Of a DNA stretch of 6,056 bases, positions 1-6,043 are shown piece after piece. Origin of the DNA: Reyranella sp. Lineage in GTDB: Bacteria > Pseudomonadota > Alphaproteobacteria > Reyranellales > Reyranellaceae. The position numbers and the translations under genes are program-made. The notes under the pieces were generated by a model. It did not search any database. It had not been told where the DNA came from and was given only the letters and a program-made list of their open reading frames with translations. The stretch covers positions 1 to 6,056 of the forward strand of contig SCVT01000303.1 of assembly GCA_004296815.1 (NCBI GenBank), in the 5' to 3' direction. The first letter of the stretch is position 1. Every line of letters begins with the position of its first letter.

Positions 1-14
1 TGTTCCGCCGCGCC

Positions 15-91
<77 letters not shown>

Positions 92-156
92 ACGAATTCA
101 AATACTTAAGGACTGCGCGGGTTTTGCCTGTCTCTCGTTGGGGAGGCGCCGCAGGT

Positions 157-306
157 TTAGCATAGCGCCACCAGCGCACGCTGCAGATGCTCACCTTCCC
201 AAGAGTCAGGATCGCGCGACACCTGTTCCAGTACTTCGATGAACCGGGCAATGCGCTGGGTGACGTTCCGGCGAGCAGTTGCGAGGGCGATGGGGCTCAA
301 GCTCAT
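157..306 (-). CDS. Possible small hypothetical protein, 49 aa
   Basis: Not recognised. The reading frame starts at ATG 306-304 and stops with TAA at 159-157. A clear GGAGG stands nine bases upstream of this ATG on the minus strand, which is why this start is preferred to an upstream one at 387. The product begins MSLSPIALATARRN and then looks helical and amphipathic (residues 14-31 contain RIARFIEVLEQV). An acidic and aromatic stretch with DPDSWEGE follows at 32-39, then a short hydrophobic end. It has no signal peptide or cysteine motif. Third codon positions are mostly G or C, as expected for a real gene in this genome. It lies inside the tRNA-bounded element, divergent from the lipoprotein gene. 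It could be a decayed C-terminal fragment of a larger protein or a chance frame. Confidence 0.35.
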   Translation of the reverse strand: MSLSPIALATARRNVTQRIARFIEVLEQVSRDPDSWEGEHLQRALVALC

Positions 307-613
307 GCCAATTGTCCTCCACCAACCTGAAACAGCATTGGGTTTGCTCCCGTGTGCGGTCGGCGGTGCCCAAAAACACCGTGGCAACGCTAGCGGACTA
401 TCGGGCCTCTCGCTCCCGTCTCGACCGGGGGCGCTCGAGAGGACCCGCTCACCGCCGGGAGCTTAACCGCGTGACTAGCCGGCGCAGCTTGTGTCGGCGG
501 CGGTCAATACCTTGTCTTGCGCAGTCAATGCGGAAAGCACCCCTGAGGCCCAAGTTGGCGGTGCGGGCTGAGGTCCGCAAAGGGCTATTTCGCCCCGGAT
601 GGGAGCAAGAGAA
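307..613. other. Non-coding stretch between the two element genes
   Basis: This 307-bp stretch separates the possible minus-strand 49-aa gene from the plus-strand lipoprotein gene, so it would carry both promoters if both are real. It contains the stem-loop at 402-447 and a small 4-bp hairpin (582-585 with 592-595) just before the lipoprotein ribosome-binding site. I could not find a convincing -35/-10 pair. Open frames here on both strands are low-complexity, arginine-rich translations typical of high-GC non-coding DNA. Confidence 0.5.
402..447. other. Long stem-loop with one bulge
   Basis: Bases 402-405 pair with 444-447, and 406-412 pair with 436-442, with only A443 bulged, giving 11 base pairs. 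Inside the loop, C415-C417 can also pair with G429-G431. No T-run follows on either strand, so an ordinary Rho-independent terminator is unlikely. It lies between two divergent reading frames, where it could be an operator, a leader structure or a structured RNA. Function is unknown. Confidence 0.4.
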
Positions 614-1042
614 ATGTCTACGATATGTAAGGTCATCACGAGTTTGGTCCTCGTCGCCCAGCTCGCGGCGTGCGCCGGCAGAGACGCGGCGATTGCGCAG
701 CCGGTCGCCATGCCAGCCGATCAGCAGTTGAACTGCGAGGCGCTCTACGCCGAGATCGTCGGCAACAACGCCAAGGTCGCTTCGCTGCAGTCGGAAGAGA
801 GCAGCAAGCGTGGGCAAAACATCGCGATGGGCGTCGTCGGCGCCGTCCTGTTCTGGCCGGCACTGTTCGCGATGGACTTCAAGGATGCGGCCGGCACCGA
901 CCGTAAGGCAGTCGAAGCGCGCCTCGCCTACCTCAACTCGCTGTACGGGGCCAAGTCCTGCGCCAGCACAACGGGTCCTATCCCGGCCGCGCCAAGCGTG
1001 GCGCCTACCACAGCCCCGGAACTGAAGCCTGCCGCCCTCTAA
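614..1042 (+). CDS. Small hypothetical lipoprotein, 142 aa
   Basis: The product is a probable outer-membrane-anchored lipoprotein of unknown role. Residues 1-19 form a type II signal peptide (lysine at 6, hydrophobic 7-19) ending in the lipobox L17-A18-A19-C20. Alanine at +2 (residue 21) fits export to the outer membrane under the Lol rule known from enteric bacteria. A central hydrophobic stretch, residues 70-87, holds the GAVLFWPALFAMD segment seen in many uncharacterised proteobacterial lipoproteins. C41 and C116 could form a disulfide. Residues 117-142 are a Pro/Ala/Thr-rich tail. The start at 614 is chosen over an in-frame ATG at 599 because GGGAG at 600-604 sits nine bases upstream and the signal peptide then begins at once with MSTICK. 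It is the only convincing gene between the two tRNA repeats, so it would be the element's cargo. No homologous function is known to me. Confidence 0.85.
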   Translation: MSTICKVITSLVLVAQLAACAGRDAAIAQPVAMPADQQLNCEALYAEIVGNNAKVASLQSEESSKRGQNIAMGVVGAVLFWPALFAMDFKDAAGTDRKAVEARLAYLNSLYGAKSCASTTGPIPAAPSVAPTTAPELKPAAL

Positions 1043-1171
1043 GGTGCAGTGATCACCGACCGGCCCGCCATCGCAAGGGGGCCTTAGAACTCGCGAAAAG
1101 TGTGGGCTTCAGCGCGTGCGCAAGGCGAATGGGTAGACCTACTTACCCCCCAATGCGCCCTATGTAGCAAC

Positions 1172-1203
1172 GGCCCAGCCCCCAACCGGCTGGCCCTTTA
1201 TCT
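1172..1203 (+). terminator. Terminator-like hairpin downstream of the lipoprotein gene
   Basis: Bases 1175-1180 pair perfectly with 1188-1193 around a 7-nt loop. The stem extends by two pairs (1172-1173 with 1194-1195) if C1174 is bulged. A T-rich run, CTTTATCTT, follows directly at 1196-1204. It lies 130 bp after the lipoprotein stop codon, so the transcript would have a long 3' end. A weaker 5-bp hairpin (1062-1083), followed by TT, lies closer to the stop and may act instead. Confidence 0.4.
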
Positions 1204-1205
1204 TA

Positions 1206-1298
1206 CAGTCGTGACACGCGGTCGCGACGCTGGTCGCACTGTGTCACAGTCACCATTGACAGAGCGGTCACAGGAGCAGCTTCATGGCCCTGTGACCG
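1206..1298. promoter_or_regulatory. Cluster of palindromes and GTCACAG motifs inside the right att repeat
   Basis: Visible elements: GTGACAC at 1211-1217 inverted against GTGTCAC at 1241-1247; the 8-bp palindrome GTCGCGAC at 1221-1228; the odd-centred palindrome ACTGTG-T-CACAGT at 1238-1250; and a perfect 10-bp inverted repeat, 1265-1274 with 1289-1298, 14 bp apart. The heptamer GTCACAG occurs at 1243-1249 and 1267-1273, and inverted at 1290-1296. A perfect -35-like TTGACA lies at 1256-1261, but the best -10 candidate 17-18 bp on is poor. Such density, 38-130 bp from an attachment repeat, fits protein-binding sites, either recombinase/excisionase arm sites or repressor operators. The specific role is inferred. 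Confidence 0.4.
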
Positions 1299-1335
1299 GC
1301 ACTTGAGCTACAGAGATGCGTTCAGAACGACCCCT

Positions 1336-1376
1336 GAAGGCAGAGGTCGTGAGTTCGAAGCCCGCCGGGTCCGCCA
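1336..1376 (+). repeat. Right att-like direct repeat (displaced tRNA 3' fragment)
   Basis: It matches 51-91 at an offset of 1,285 bp with two substitutions: T75 corresponds to G1360 and T77 to C1362. The second change puts an A-C mismatch in the T stem, and there is no 5' half, so this cannot be a working tRNA. Homology stops on the left at 1335 and on the right at 1377. The two changes suggest the fragment has drifted since integration, or that the incoming attP differed slightly from the host sequence. Confidence 0.8.
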
Positions 1377-1400
1377 TTTGATCAGCCTCTCTCCCGCTTT

Positions 1401-2315
1401 GTGATCGAAGACAAGCGTCCCCCGCCGGCGGGCCGTGGCAGCCTGCACGCGCTGATGCGGCGCAAGTCGACCGTCGCCTTCCTGATGACGCTGCCGCTGA
1501 TCACGCTCATCACCGTGCTCGTGGCCTATCCCGCAGGCTTCGCGGTCTATCTCGCGATGCTCGACAGGACCACGACCCGGTTCATCGGGCTCGACAACTT
1601 CGCCCGCTTAGGGAGCAGCGAGAGGTTCTGGACGCTCGTCGTCCAGACCTGCCTCTACGCTCTCATCGCGGTGGCGCTCAGCGCGGTCATCGGCTTCGTC
1701 GTCGCCCATCTCGTGAACAACATCCCGGCGCGACGCCAGCGCACGTGGCGCGGCCTGCTGCTGCTGCCGTGGGTGATCCCGCTCGCCATGAGCGTGCCGA
1801 CCTGGCGGCTGCTGTTCGATCCCTCGTTCAGCCCCATCAACTGGGTCCTCGAGTATCTGGGCATCGGCCGCATCAACTGGTTCGTCGACGCCGGCTGGGC
1901 GCGGTTCGCCGTCATCCTGGTGACGGTGTGGTCGTCCGCGCCGTTCTTCCTGGTCATGTATCTCGCGGCGTTGAAATCCGTGCCCGAGGAACTCTACGAG
2001 GCCGCCTCGATCGACGGCGCCACCTGGTGGCAGCGCACGCGCTACATCACGCTCCCGATGATGCGCAACGTCATCGCCGTCACCGCGCTCTACTCGCTGA
2101 TCGTCATCTTCACCGGCTTCACGATCGTGAACGTGCTGACCTATGGCGGCCCGCTCGGGGCGACCCAGGTGCTGGGCACGGCGGCGTTCGGCATCGGCAT
2201 CCTGGGCGGCAACCTCCCGCGCGGTGCCGCCGTAGCGCTCAGCATGGTGCCGATCCTGGCGGTGGCCGCGATCTTCCTGCTGCGCGGCATCGCCCGGCGG
2301 GGCAACGAGGCCTGA
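1401..2315 (+). CDS. ABC transporter permease, MalF/UgpA type (carbohydrate uptake), orphan
   Basis: This is an inner-membrane permease of the binding-protein-dependent transport family for sugars, glycerol phosphate or polyols, 304 aa, normal length for the shorter MalF-like members. About six membrane segments are visible, near residues 25-47, 78-104, 113-135, 163-188, 223-248 and 273-297. The cytoplasmic EAA loop, which docks onto the ATPase, is intact: E200-A201-A202, G206 and the closing I216-x-L218-P219. A first periplasmic stretch with FIGLDNF is typical of the family. The frame is open back to 1353, through the tRNA fragment, but GTG 1401 is the only start before the internal ATG at 1455 (residue 19). 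No Shine-Dalgarno sequence precedes either. Such permeases normally work as a heterodimer with a MalG-type partner plus binding protein and ATPase. None is adjacent: the tRNA element lies upstream and convergent genes begin 12 bp downstream. It may be a leftover of a broken operon or may use partners encoded elsewhere. The substrate cannot be named. Confidence 0.9.
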   Translation: MIEDKRPPPAGRGSLHALMRRKSTVAFLMTLPLITLITVLVAYPAGFAVYLAMLDRTTTRFIGLDNFARLGSSERFWTLVVQTCLYALIAVALSAVIGFVVAHLVNNIPARRQRTWRGLLLLPWVIPLAMSVPTWRLLFDPSFSPINWVLEYLGIGRINWFVDAGWARFAVILVTVWSSAPFFLVMYLAALKSVPEELYEAASIDGATWWQRTRYITLPMMRNVIAVTALYSLIVIFTGFTIVNVLTYGGPLGATQVLGTAAFGIGILGGNLPRGAAVALSMVPILAVAAIFLLRGIARRGNEA

Positions 2316-2327
2316 CGGCGGTCGGTC

Positions 2328-2771
2328 CTACTTCCTCTCGATGAGCTCGCAGCCGACGACCGCCGAGTCGGGACGGACGTGGCGATAGCAGATGTCGATC
2401 TTGTTGGCGTCGATGACGACGCCGTCGATCATGCCGTCCTCGTCGACCATGTAGACCCTTTTGCCGTCGGTCGAGAACGAACCGATGATGCGTTCCGTCT
2501 TCGTGGCCGACGAGATCGTTCCCCAGAACCGGCGGCCGTCCTGACCCTCGAACCGGAACGTGAAGGTCTGGTCGCTCAGCAGGAACTTGCCGGACTCCTT
2601 CACGCCTGCCGCGCCGCGCTGATGATGGTGGGCCGGGCCCTCGACGATGTTCTGGGCGTGGCCGACCCACGTCCCCTTGATGTCGACGACGGTCGACTGA
2701 GCCTGGACAGAGCCGACAAAGAGCATGCCTGCACCGATCGCCAGGCCAGACGCCACGAGAAGCTTGTTCAA
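2328..2771 (-). CDS. Small secreted protein of unknown function, 147 aa
   Basis: Residues 1-24 form a Sec signal peptide (MNKLL, hydrophobic core, cleavage likely after VQA at 22-24), so the protein is probably periplasmic. The mature part alternates short polar and hydrophobic stretches suggestive of a beta-rich fold. It holds GTWVG at 33-37, a histidine triplet at 48-50, GRRFWGT at 79-85, an acidic DEDG at 110-113 and two cysteines, C128 and C141, that could pair. I recall similar uncharacterised proteins in Rhizobiales-type genomes but know no function. The start is taken as TTG 2771-2769 because GGAGG lies five bases upstream and the signal peptide then begins with MNKLL. GTG at 2783-2781 or an ATG at 2852 would only add an odd N-terminal extension. 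It lies 108 bp after the Bug-receptor gene in the same direction and may be co-transcribed, though a hairpin intervenes. Its stop faces the permease stop 12 bp away. Confidence 0.75.
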   Translation of the reverse strand: MNKLLVASGLAIGAGMLFVGSVQAQSTVVDIKGTWVGHAQNIVEGPAHHHQRGAAGVKESGKFLLSDQTFTFRFEGQDGRRFWGTISSATKTERIIGSFSTDGKRVYMVDEDGMIDGVVIDANKIDICYRHVRPDSAVVGCELIERK

Positions 2772-2776
2772 CGCAT

Positions 2777-2781
2777 CCTCC
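2777..2781 (-). promoter_or_regulatory. Ribosome-binding site that decides the TTG start at 2771
   Basis: GGAGG on the minus strand ends five bases before TTG 2771-2769. No comparable site precedes the in-frame GTG at 2783 or ATG at 2852, so this site favours the rare TTG start. Confidence 0.55.
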
Positions 2782-2866
2782 ACTTCGATGGTTCGATGAG
2801 CGATGTGATAGCCGCTTATCAGGACCCGGGCGTCAGCGTTGATGCGATGCACCCAGAAATGGTCAG

Positions 2867-2881
2867 GAGGCCGTCGGCCTC
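2867..2881 (-). terminator. Compact GC hairpin overlapping the receptor-gene stop codon
   Basis: GAGGCC (2867-2872) and GGCCTC (2876-2881) form a perfect 6-bp stem with a 3-nt loop. It overlaps the TGA stop of the Bug-receptor gene. In the minus direction only a weak pyrimidine stretch follows, not a true T-run. It could be a weak terminator, an RNA-end-stabilising hairpin, or an attenuator between the receptor and the small secreted-protein gene. Confidence 0.35.
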
Positions 2882-3857
2882 ACTGATCGAGCTGGAGGTT
2901 GTTGTCCTTGATGATCTGTGCCCAGCGCGCCGTCTCCTGGGCGATGCGTTCCTGGAACTGCGCCATCGTGTTGGGGATGTAGATCAGGCCGTTGTCCGTC
3001 AGCATCTTCTTCACTTCGGGCGTGCCGGCGGCGGCGGTGTATTCCTTGTAGAGCCGGTCGACGATCGGCTGCGGCGTGCCCGCGGGCGCGATCACAGCGT
3101 ACCAGGTCACCACCTCGTCATCGCCGAGCGACAGCTCCTTCAGCGTCGGCACGTCGGGAAGCTGCGGCACGCGCTGCAGGGTCGTCACCGCGAGCGCGCG
3201 CAGCTTGCCCGCCTGGATGTGCGGCAGAGCGAGCGGCAGCGTGTCGAACATCGCGTGGATGTCGCCCGCGAACATCGCCGGCAGCGATTCGTTGGTGCCC
3301 TTGAAGGGGACGTGCAGGAGATCCATGGCAGCACGCTTCTTCAGGAGCTCGAAGGTGAGGTGCGCCGGGCTGCCCGGCCCGACCGAGGCGTAGTTGAGGA
3401 CGCCAGGCTTGGCCTTTGCCGCGTCGATCAGATCCTTCGCCGTCTTGATGGCTGAGTCGCCCGAGACCACCAGCACCAGCGGCGAAGCAGCGAACATCGT
3501 GATCGGGATCAGGTCGGCCTTCACGCTGTAGGGCATCTGCTTGTAGAGCGACGGGAAGATCGTGAGCGGCCCGAGATTGCCCATGCCGATCGTGTAGCCG
3601 TCGGGCCTGGCCTTGGCGACCTCGGTCACGCCGATGCGGCCGGCGGCGCCGGCCTTGAAATCGGTGATGATCGTCTTGCCCAGCGACTGGGAGACCTTGT
3701 CGTTGAACGAGCGCGCGATGATGTCGTTCAGGCCGCCCGCCGGCCAGGGCACCAGGAAGCGCACGGGCCGCGTCGGCCAGTCGGCCGCAGTCTGGGCGAA
3801 GGCAGAAGCAGGCGCTGCGGTGAGCAGCGCGGTAAGCAGTCGGCGGGTGATCTTCAT
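2880..3857 (-). CDS. Tripartite tricarboxylate transporter-type substrate-binding protein (Bug/TctC family)
   Basis: This is a periplasmic solute receptor of the Bug family, 325 aa, full length. These proteins bind small carboxylates or related compounds and either feed a TctAB membrane pair or act in sensing. Residues 1-21 are a signal peptide ending AFA, with arginines at 5-6 (TRRLLTA), so a Tat route is possible. Family marks in order: PVRFLVPWPAGG at 31-42 with N44-D45, GAAGRIG at 70-76, PDGYT at 85-89, VGPGSPAHL at 159-167 and VPFKG at 183-187. ATG 3857 is preferred to an in-frame TTG at 3869 because it starts the signal peptide cleanly as MKITRRLL; the upstream GGGA is only a weak binding site. 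No TctA or TctB gene is nearby, which is common for Bug genes. It lies 72 bp after the isomerase-like gene in the same direction, suggesting joint transcription. The ligand cannot be read from sequence; the family position where many members have ATD reads LND here (residues 43-45). Confidence 0.93.
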   Translation of the reverse strand: MKITRRLLTALLTAAPASAFAQTAADWPTRPVRFLVPWPAGGLNDIIARSFNDKVSQSLGKTIITDFKAGAAGRIGVTEVAKARPDGYTIGMGNLGPLTIFPSLYKQMPYSVKADLIPITMFAASPLVLVVSGDSAIKTAKDLIDAAKAKPGVLNYASVGPGSPAHLTFELLKKRAAMDLLHVPFKGTNESLPAMFAGDIHAMFDTLPLALPHIQAGKLRALAVTTLQRVPQLPDVPTLKELSLGDDEVVTWYAVIAPAGTPQPIVDRLYKEYTAAAGTPEVKKMLTDNGLIYIPNTMAQFQERIAQETARWAQIIKDNNLQLDQ

Positions 3858-3929
3858 GTGCAATCCCAAGCAATTGTCGGGCCGGACGCTAGCACGGACC
3901 GCACCGGGCGGAGAGAGGCCAGCGCCGGC

Positions 3930-4817
3930 CTAGCCTCCCGGCCGGGGCCTGATGTCGGCCGGCAGGCGCTCGAGGAACCGCAGGCTTGCCTCGATGCTGC
4001 GCAGCGGATCGGCCGAATCGTCCTGCTCGACGAAGAGGTGCCTCACCCCGCCCGCGAGGGCTGTGCGAACGATCCGCTCGATGTCGAGGCGTCCCGCACC
4101 CAGCTCGACCGTCGCGCCGCCCGCGCCCAGGTCCTTGAGATGCACCAGCACGATCCTGTCCCGGCCCTCCTCGAGGTATCGCACCGGATCGAGGCCGGCT
4201 TTCGCGACCCAGTAGACGTCGAGCTCCAGCTTCACGTCGCGTGGGTCGGTCTCCCCCATCATCAACCGGAAGGGCGTGCTGCCGTCGGGGAACGGCGCGA
4301 ACTCGAAATCGTGATTGTGGTAGGCGAGCGTGACACCGCGGCCGCGGAGCGTCCGTCCGATCCCGTTCAGCGCCCCGCAGACCCGCTTCCAGTCGTCGGC
4401 GGTCCGACGCAGGTCGGCGTCGATCGATGGACACACGACGAAGCTCGCGCCGAGCGTGCGCGCGTCGGCCAGGACGGCGTCGAGATCGCCGCGCAGCTCG
4501 TCGTAGCCGGCATGCATCGACGGCGCGCCGAGCCGGTGGCGTTTCAGGACCTCCGCGATCTCCCGCACCGTCGAGCCCGCCGGGCCGGCAAGCTCGACCT
4601 CGCGATAGCCCATCTCCGCCACGCGGCGCAGCGTGCCGGCGAGGTCCGCGCCGAGAAGATCGCGCACGGTGTAGAGCTGCAGCCCGGGACGCCATGCCGG
4701 CAGCTGCGCGATCGCAGCTCGCGGCAGGGGAAGCCCTGCCAGCAGGGCGAGGAGCGATCTCCGGGGAAGGCGACTGCCGACAAATCCGTCGGCCGGCCGG
4801 GACAGGCGCCTCGACAT
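3930..4817 (-). CDS. Exported sugar phosphate isomerase/epimerase-like TIM-barrel protein
   Basis: This 295-aa protein belongs to the xylose-isomerase-like (AP endonuclease 2) TIM-barrel group, which includes IolE, hydroxypyruvate isomerase and ketose 3-epimerases. An N-terminal signal with twin arginines at R19-R20 (PRRSLLALLAG) and cleavage probably near AIA (35-37) indicates Tat export of a folded, metal-loaded enzyme. Family marks: LQLYTVRD at 46-53, GYREVE at 70-75, YHNHDFEF at 166-173, ELDVYW at 198-203, HLKD at 226-229 and VEQDD at 263-267. By spacing to characterised epimerases the likely metal ligands are E172, D200, H226 and E264, all present. GGAGG lies five bases before ATG 4817. 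It heads a minus-strand run with the Bug receptor and the small secreted protein and is divergent from the TPR gene. The substrate is unknown; a periplasmic sugar or inositol derivative is a guess from the family. Confidence 0.9.
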   Translation of the reverse strand: MSRRLSRPADGFVGSRLPRRSLLALLAGLPLPRAAIAQLPAWRPGLQLYTVRDLLGADLAGTLRRVAEMGYREVELAGPAGSTVREIAEVLKRHRLGAPSMHAGYDELRGDLDAVLADARTLGASFVVCPSIDADLRRTADDWKRVCGALNGIGRTLRGRGVTLAYHNHDFEFAPFPDGSTPFRLMMGETDPRDVKLELDVYWVAKAGLDPVRYLEEGRDRIVLVHLKDLGAGGATVELGAGRLDIERIVRTALAGGVRHLFVEQDDSADPLRSIEASLRFLERLPADIRPRPGG

Positions 4818-4878
4818 GGAAGCCTCCGGTGGTCAAAGTCGGCAACCCGAAGTCTAGCTGGTGCGGAACTCAGACGCG
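4818..4878. promoter_or_regulatory. Short divergent intergenic region
   Basis: Only 61 bp separate the start codons of the isomerase-like gene (minus) and the TPR gene (plus), so any promoters must overlap each other or the coding sequences. The minus-strand ribosome-binding site GGAGG is at 4823-4827. The plus side has no good Shine-Dalgarno sequence, only a weak CGGAA at 4864-4868. No confident -35/-10 pair was found on either strand. Confidence 0.5.
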
Positions 4879-6043
4879 ATGAATCGCAGGCAACGCCATG
4901 CCGGTGGCAAGCGCTCATCGCCGAACCCGATGTCGGGCCCGATGTCGGTACAGCAGACCTTCGCCGACGCCGTCCGGCATCACCAGGCCGGTCGGTTGGC
5001 CGAAGCCGAGCAGCGCTATCGCCAGGTCCTCGCGGTCGACCCGCGCCATGCCGACAGCCTGCATCTGCTGGGCGTGGCGACCTTTCAGGACGGACGCTTC
5101 GATCTCGCCATCGATCTGATCGGCCAGGCGCTCGCGATCCAGCCGGACTATCCCGAGGCGCTGTGCAATCTCGGCAACGCCCTGACGAGCCTGTCCCGGC
5201 TGGACGAAGCCGCCGCGAGCTACCGCAGGGCGCTCGACCTCACGCCGAACTACCTCGAAGCGCTGGTCAACCTGGGCAACGTTCTGGAAAGCCTTGGCAA
5301 GCCGGACGAGGCGATCGACTGCTACCGCAGGACGCTCGCCCTGCGACCAGACCTTCCCGAGGCGCACAACAATCTCGGTGTCGCGCTGTACGGCCAGGGC
5401 CGCGTCGACGAAGCCATTGCGAGCTACCAGCGCACGCTCGCGATCAGCCCGGACTTCGTCATGGCCCTCAACAACCTCGCGGCGGCGCAGCTTGCCCGAG
5501 GCGAGCCGGCGGAGGCCTTGAACGCCGTGAAGCGCTCGCTGCGGGTCCAGGAATCCGACGACGCCAAATCCCTCCTGGTCGCCTGCCTCAGCCGCGCACG
5601 CGACGTGACGGGCGATGGCGGGCTGCGGCCGCTCATGGTTCGCGCCTTGTCGGAGTCGTGGGGTCGGCCGGACGAGCTCTCGCGCGTCTCCATCGGCCTC
5701 GTGAGGCTCGACCCCGAGATCGCCGGATGCGTGAGGCGCGCCGTCGAGGCATGGCCGCAGCCGTTGCCTGGGCAGACCCTGTTCGGCGGCCGTGGGCTCG
5801 CCGCCGCGGCGGCCGATCCGCTGCTGATCGCCCTGCTCGACGCCGCACCGATCGGCGACGTCGACATGGAACGCTTCCTGACGTTGGCGCGGCGTGCGCT
5901 GCTCGAAGCTGCCGGCGATGCCACCGGATCCGTCGAGGGGATCGGCTTCCATGCCGCGCTCGCCCGGCAATGTTTCATCAACGAGTACGTGTTCGCCGTC
6001 GCGGCCGATGAGATTCGTGCCGCCGGCGCGTTGAGGGACTCGC
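4879..6043 (+). CDS. Tetratricopeptide-repeat protein, 3' end missing
   Basis: The first 388 residues are present, without a stop before the sequence ends. Residues 1-12 are basic (MNRRQRHAGGKR), an N-terminus I recognise from large alphaproteobacterial TPR proteins, which favours ATG 4879 over in-frame ATGs at 4930 and 4942; none has a strong ribosome-binding site. About six 34-residue TPR units follow, near 26-55, 58-91, 92-125, 126-159, 160-193 and 194-227. They show the usual W/L-G-Y/A-P pattern, for example NLGNAL at 97-102, DEAAASY at 109-115 and P123. TPRs form a helical scaffold for protein contacts. After 230 comes a non-repeat, mostly helical region with RQCFINEYVF near 359-368. From memory this region precedes a class I methyltransferase domain in related TPR proteins, but no methyltransferase motif is within the window. 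No signal peptide is seen, so it is probably cytoplasmic. Some TPR proteins of this type carry glycosyltransferase domains instead. Confidence 0.88.

Larger units (their letters stand above)
1043..1400. other. Gene-free right end of the element and junction with the permease
   Basis: I see no credible gene here. The stretch holds, in order, a weak hairpin just after the lipoprotein stop (1062-1066 with 1079-1083), a better terminator-like hairpin at 1172-1203, the palindrome cluster 1206-1298, the tRNA 3' fragment 1336-1376, and 24 bp leading to the permease GTG codon. An open frame at 1100-1306 lacks a ribosome-binding site and family resemblance. Confidence 0.6.

Noticed and set aside
449..817. 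Minus-strand open frame of 122 codons
   Set aside because: It overlaps the lipoprotein signal-peptide region antisense, has a composition typical of non-coding high-GC DNA, and lacks a recognised motif.
1247..1256. Match (9 of 10) to the phage lambda integrase arm-site consensus
   Set aside because: A single short match to a site from an unrelated system can occur by chance, and the recombinase of this element is unknown, so no specific lambda-type claim is made.
1100..1306. Plus-strand open frame of 68 codons
   Set aside because: It has no ribosome-binding site or recognisable motif and runs across the terminator-like hairpin and the palindrome cluster.
1336..1376. Second tRNA gene
   Set aside because: Only the 3' half is present; there is no 5' acceptor strand, D arm or anticodon stem, and the T stem has an A-C mismatch.
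2379..3455. Plus-strand open frame of 358 codons
   Set aside because: It is antisense to the small secreted protein and the Bug receptor, both of which have signal peptides and family motifs.
3925..3945. Six-pair GC hairpin at the end of the isomerase-like gene
   Set aside because: It overlaps the stop codon and has a 9-nt loop but no T-run on the minus strand. Such pairings are frequent in GC-rich DNA.
4915..5970. Minus-strand open frame of 351 codons
   Set aside because: It is antisense to the TPR gene, and its apparent periodicity mirrors the TPR repeats on the other strand.
3858..6011. Very long plus-strand open frame (717 codons)
   Set aside because: It runs antisense to the isomerase-like gene and then out of frame through the TPR gene. 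Its arginine- and proline-rich translation has no family character and is a high-GC shadow.
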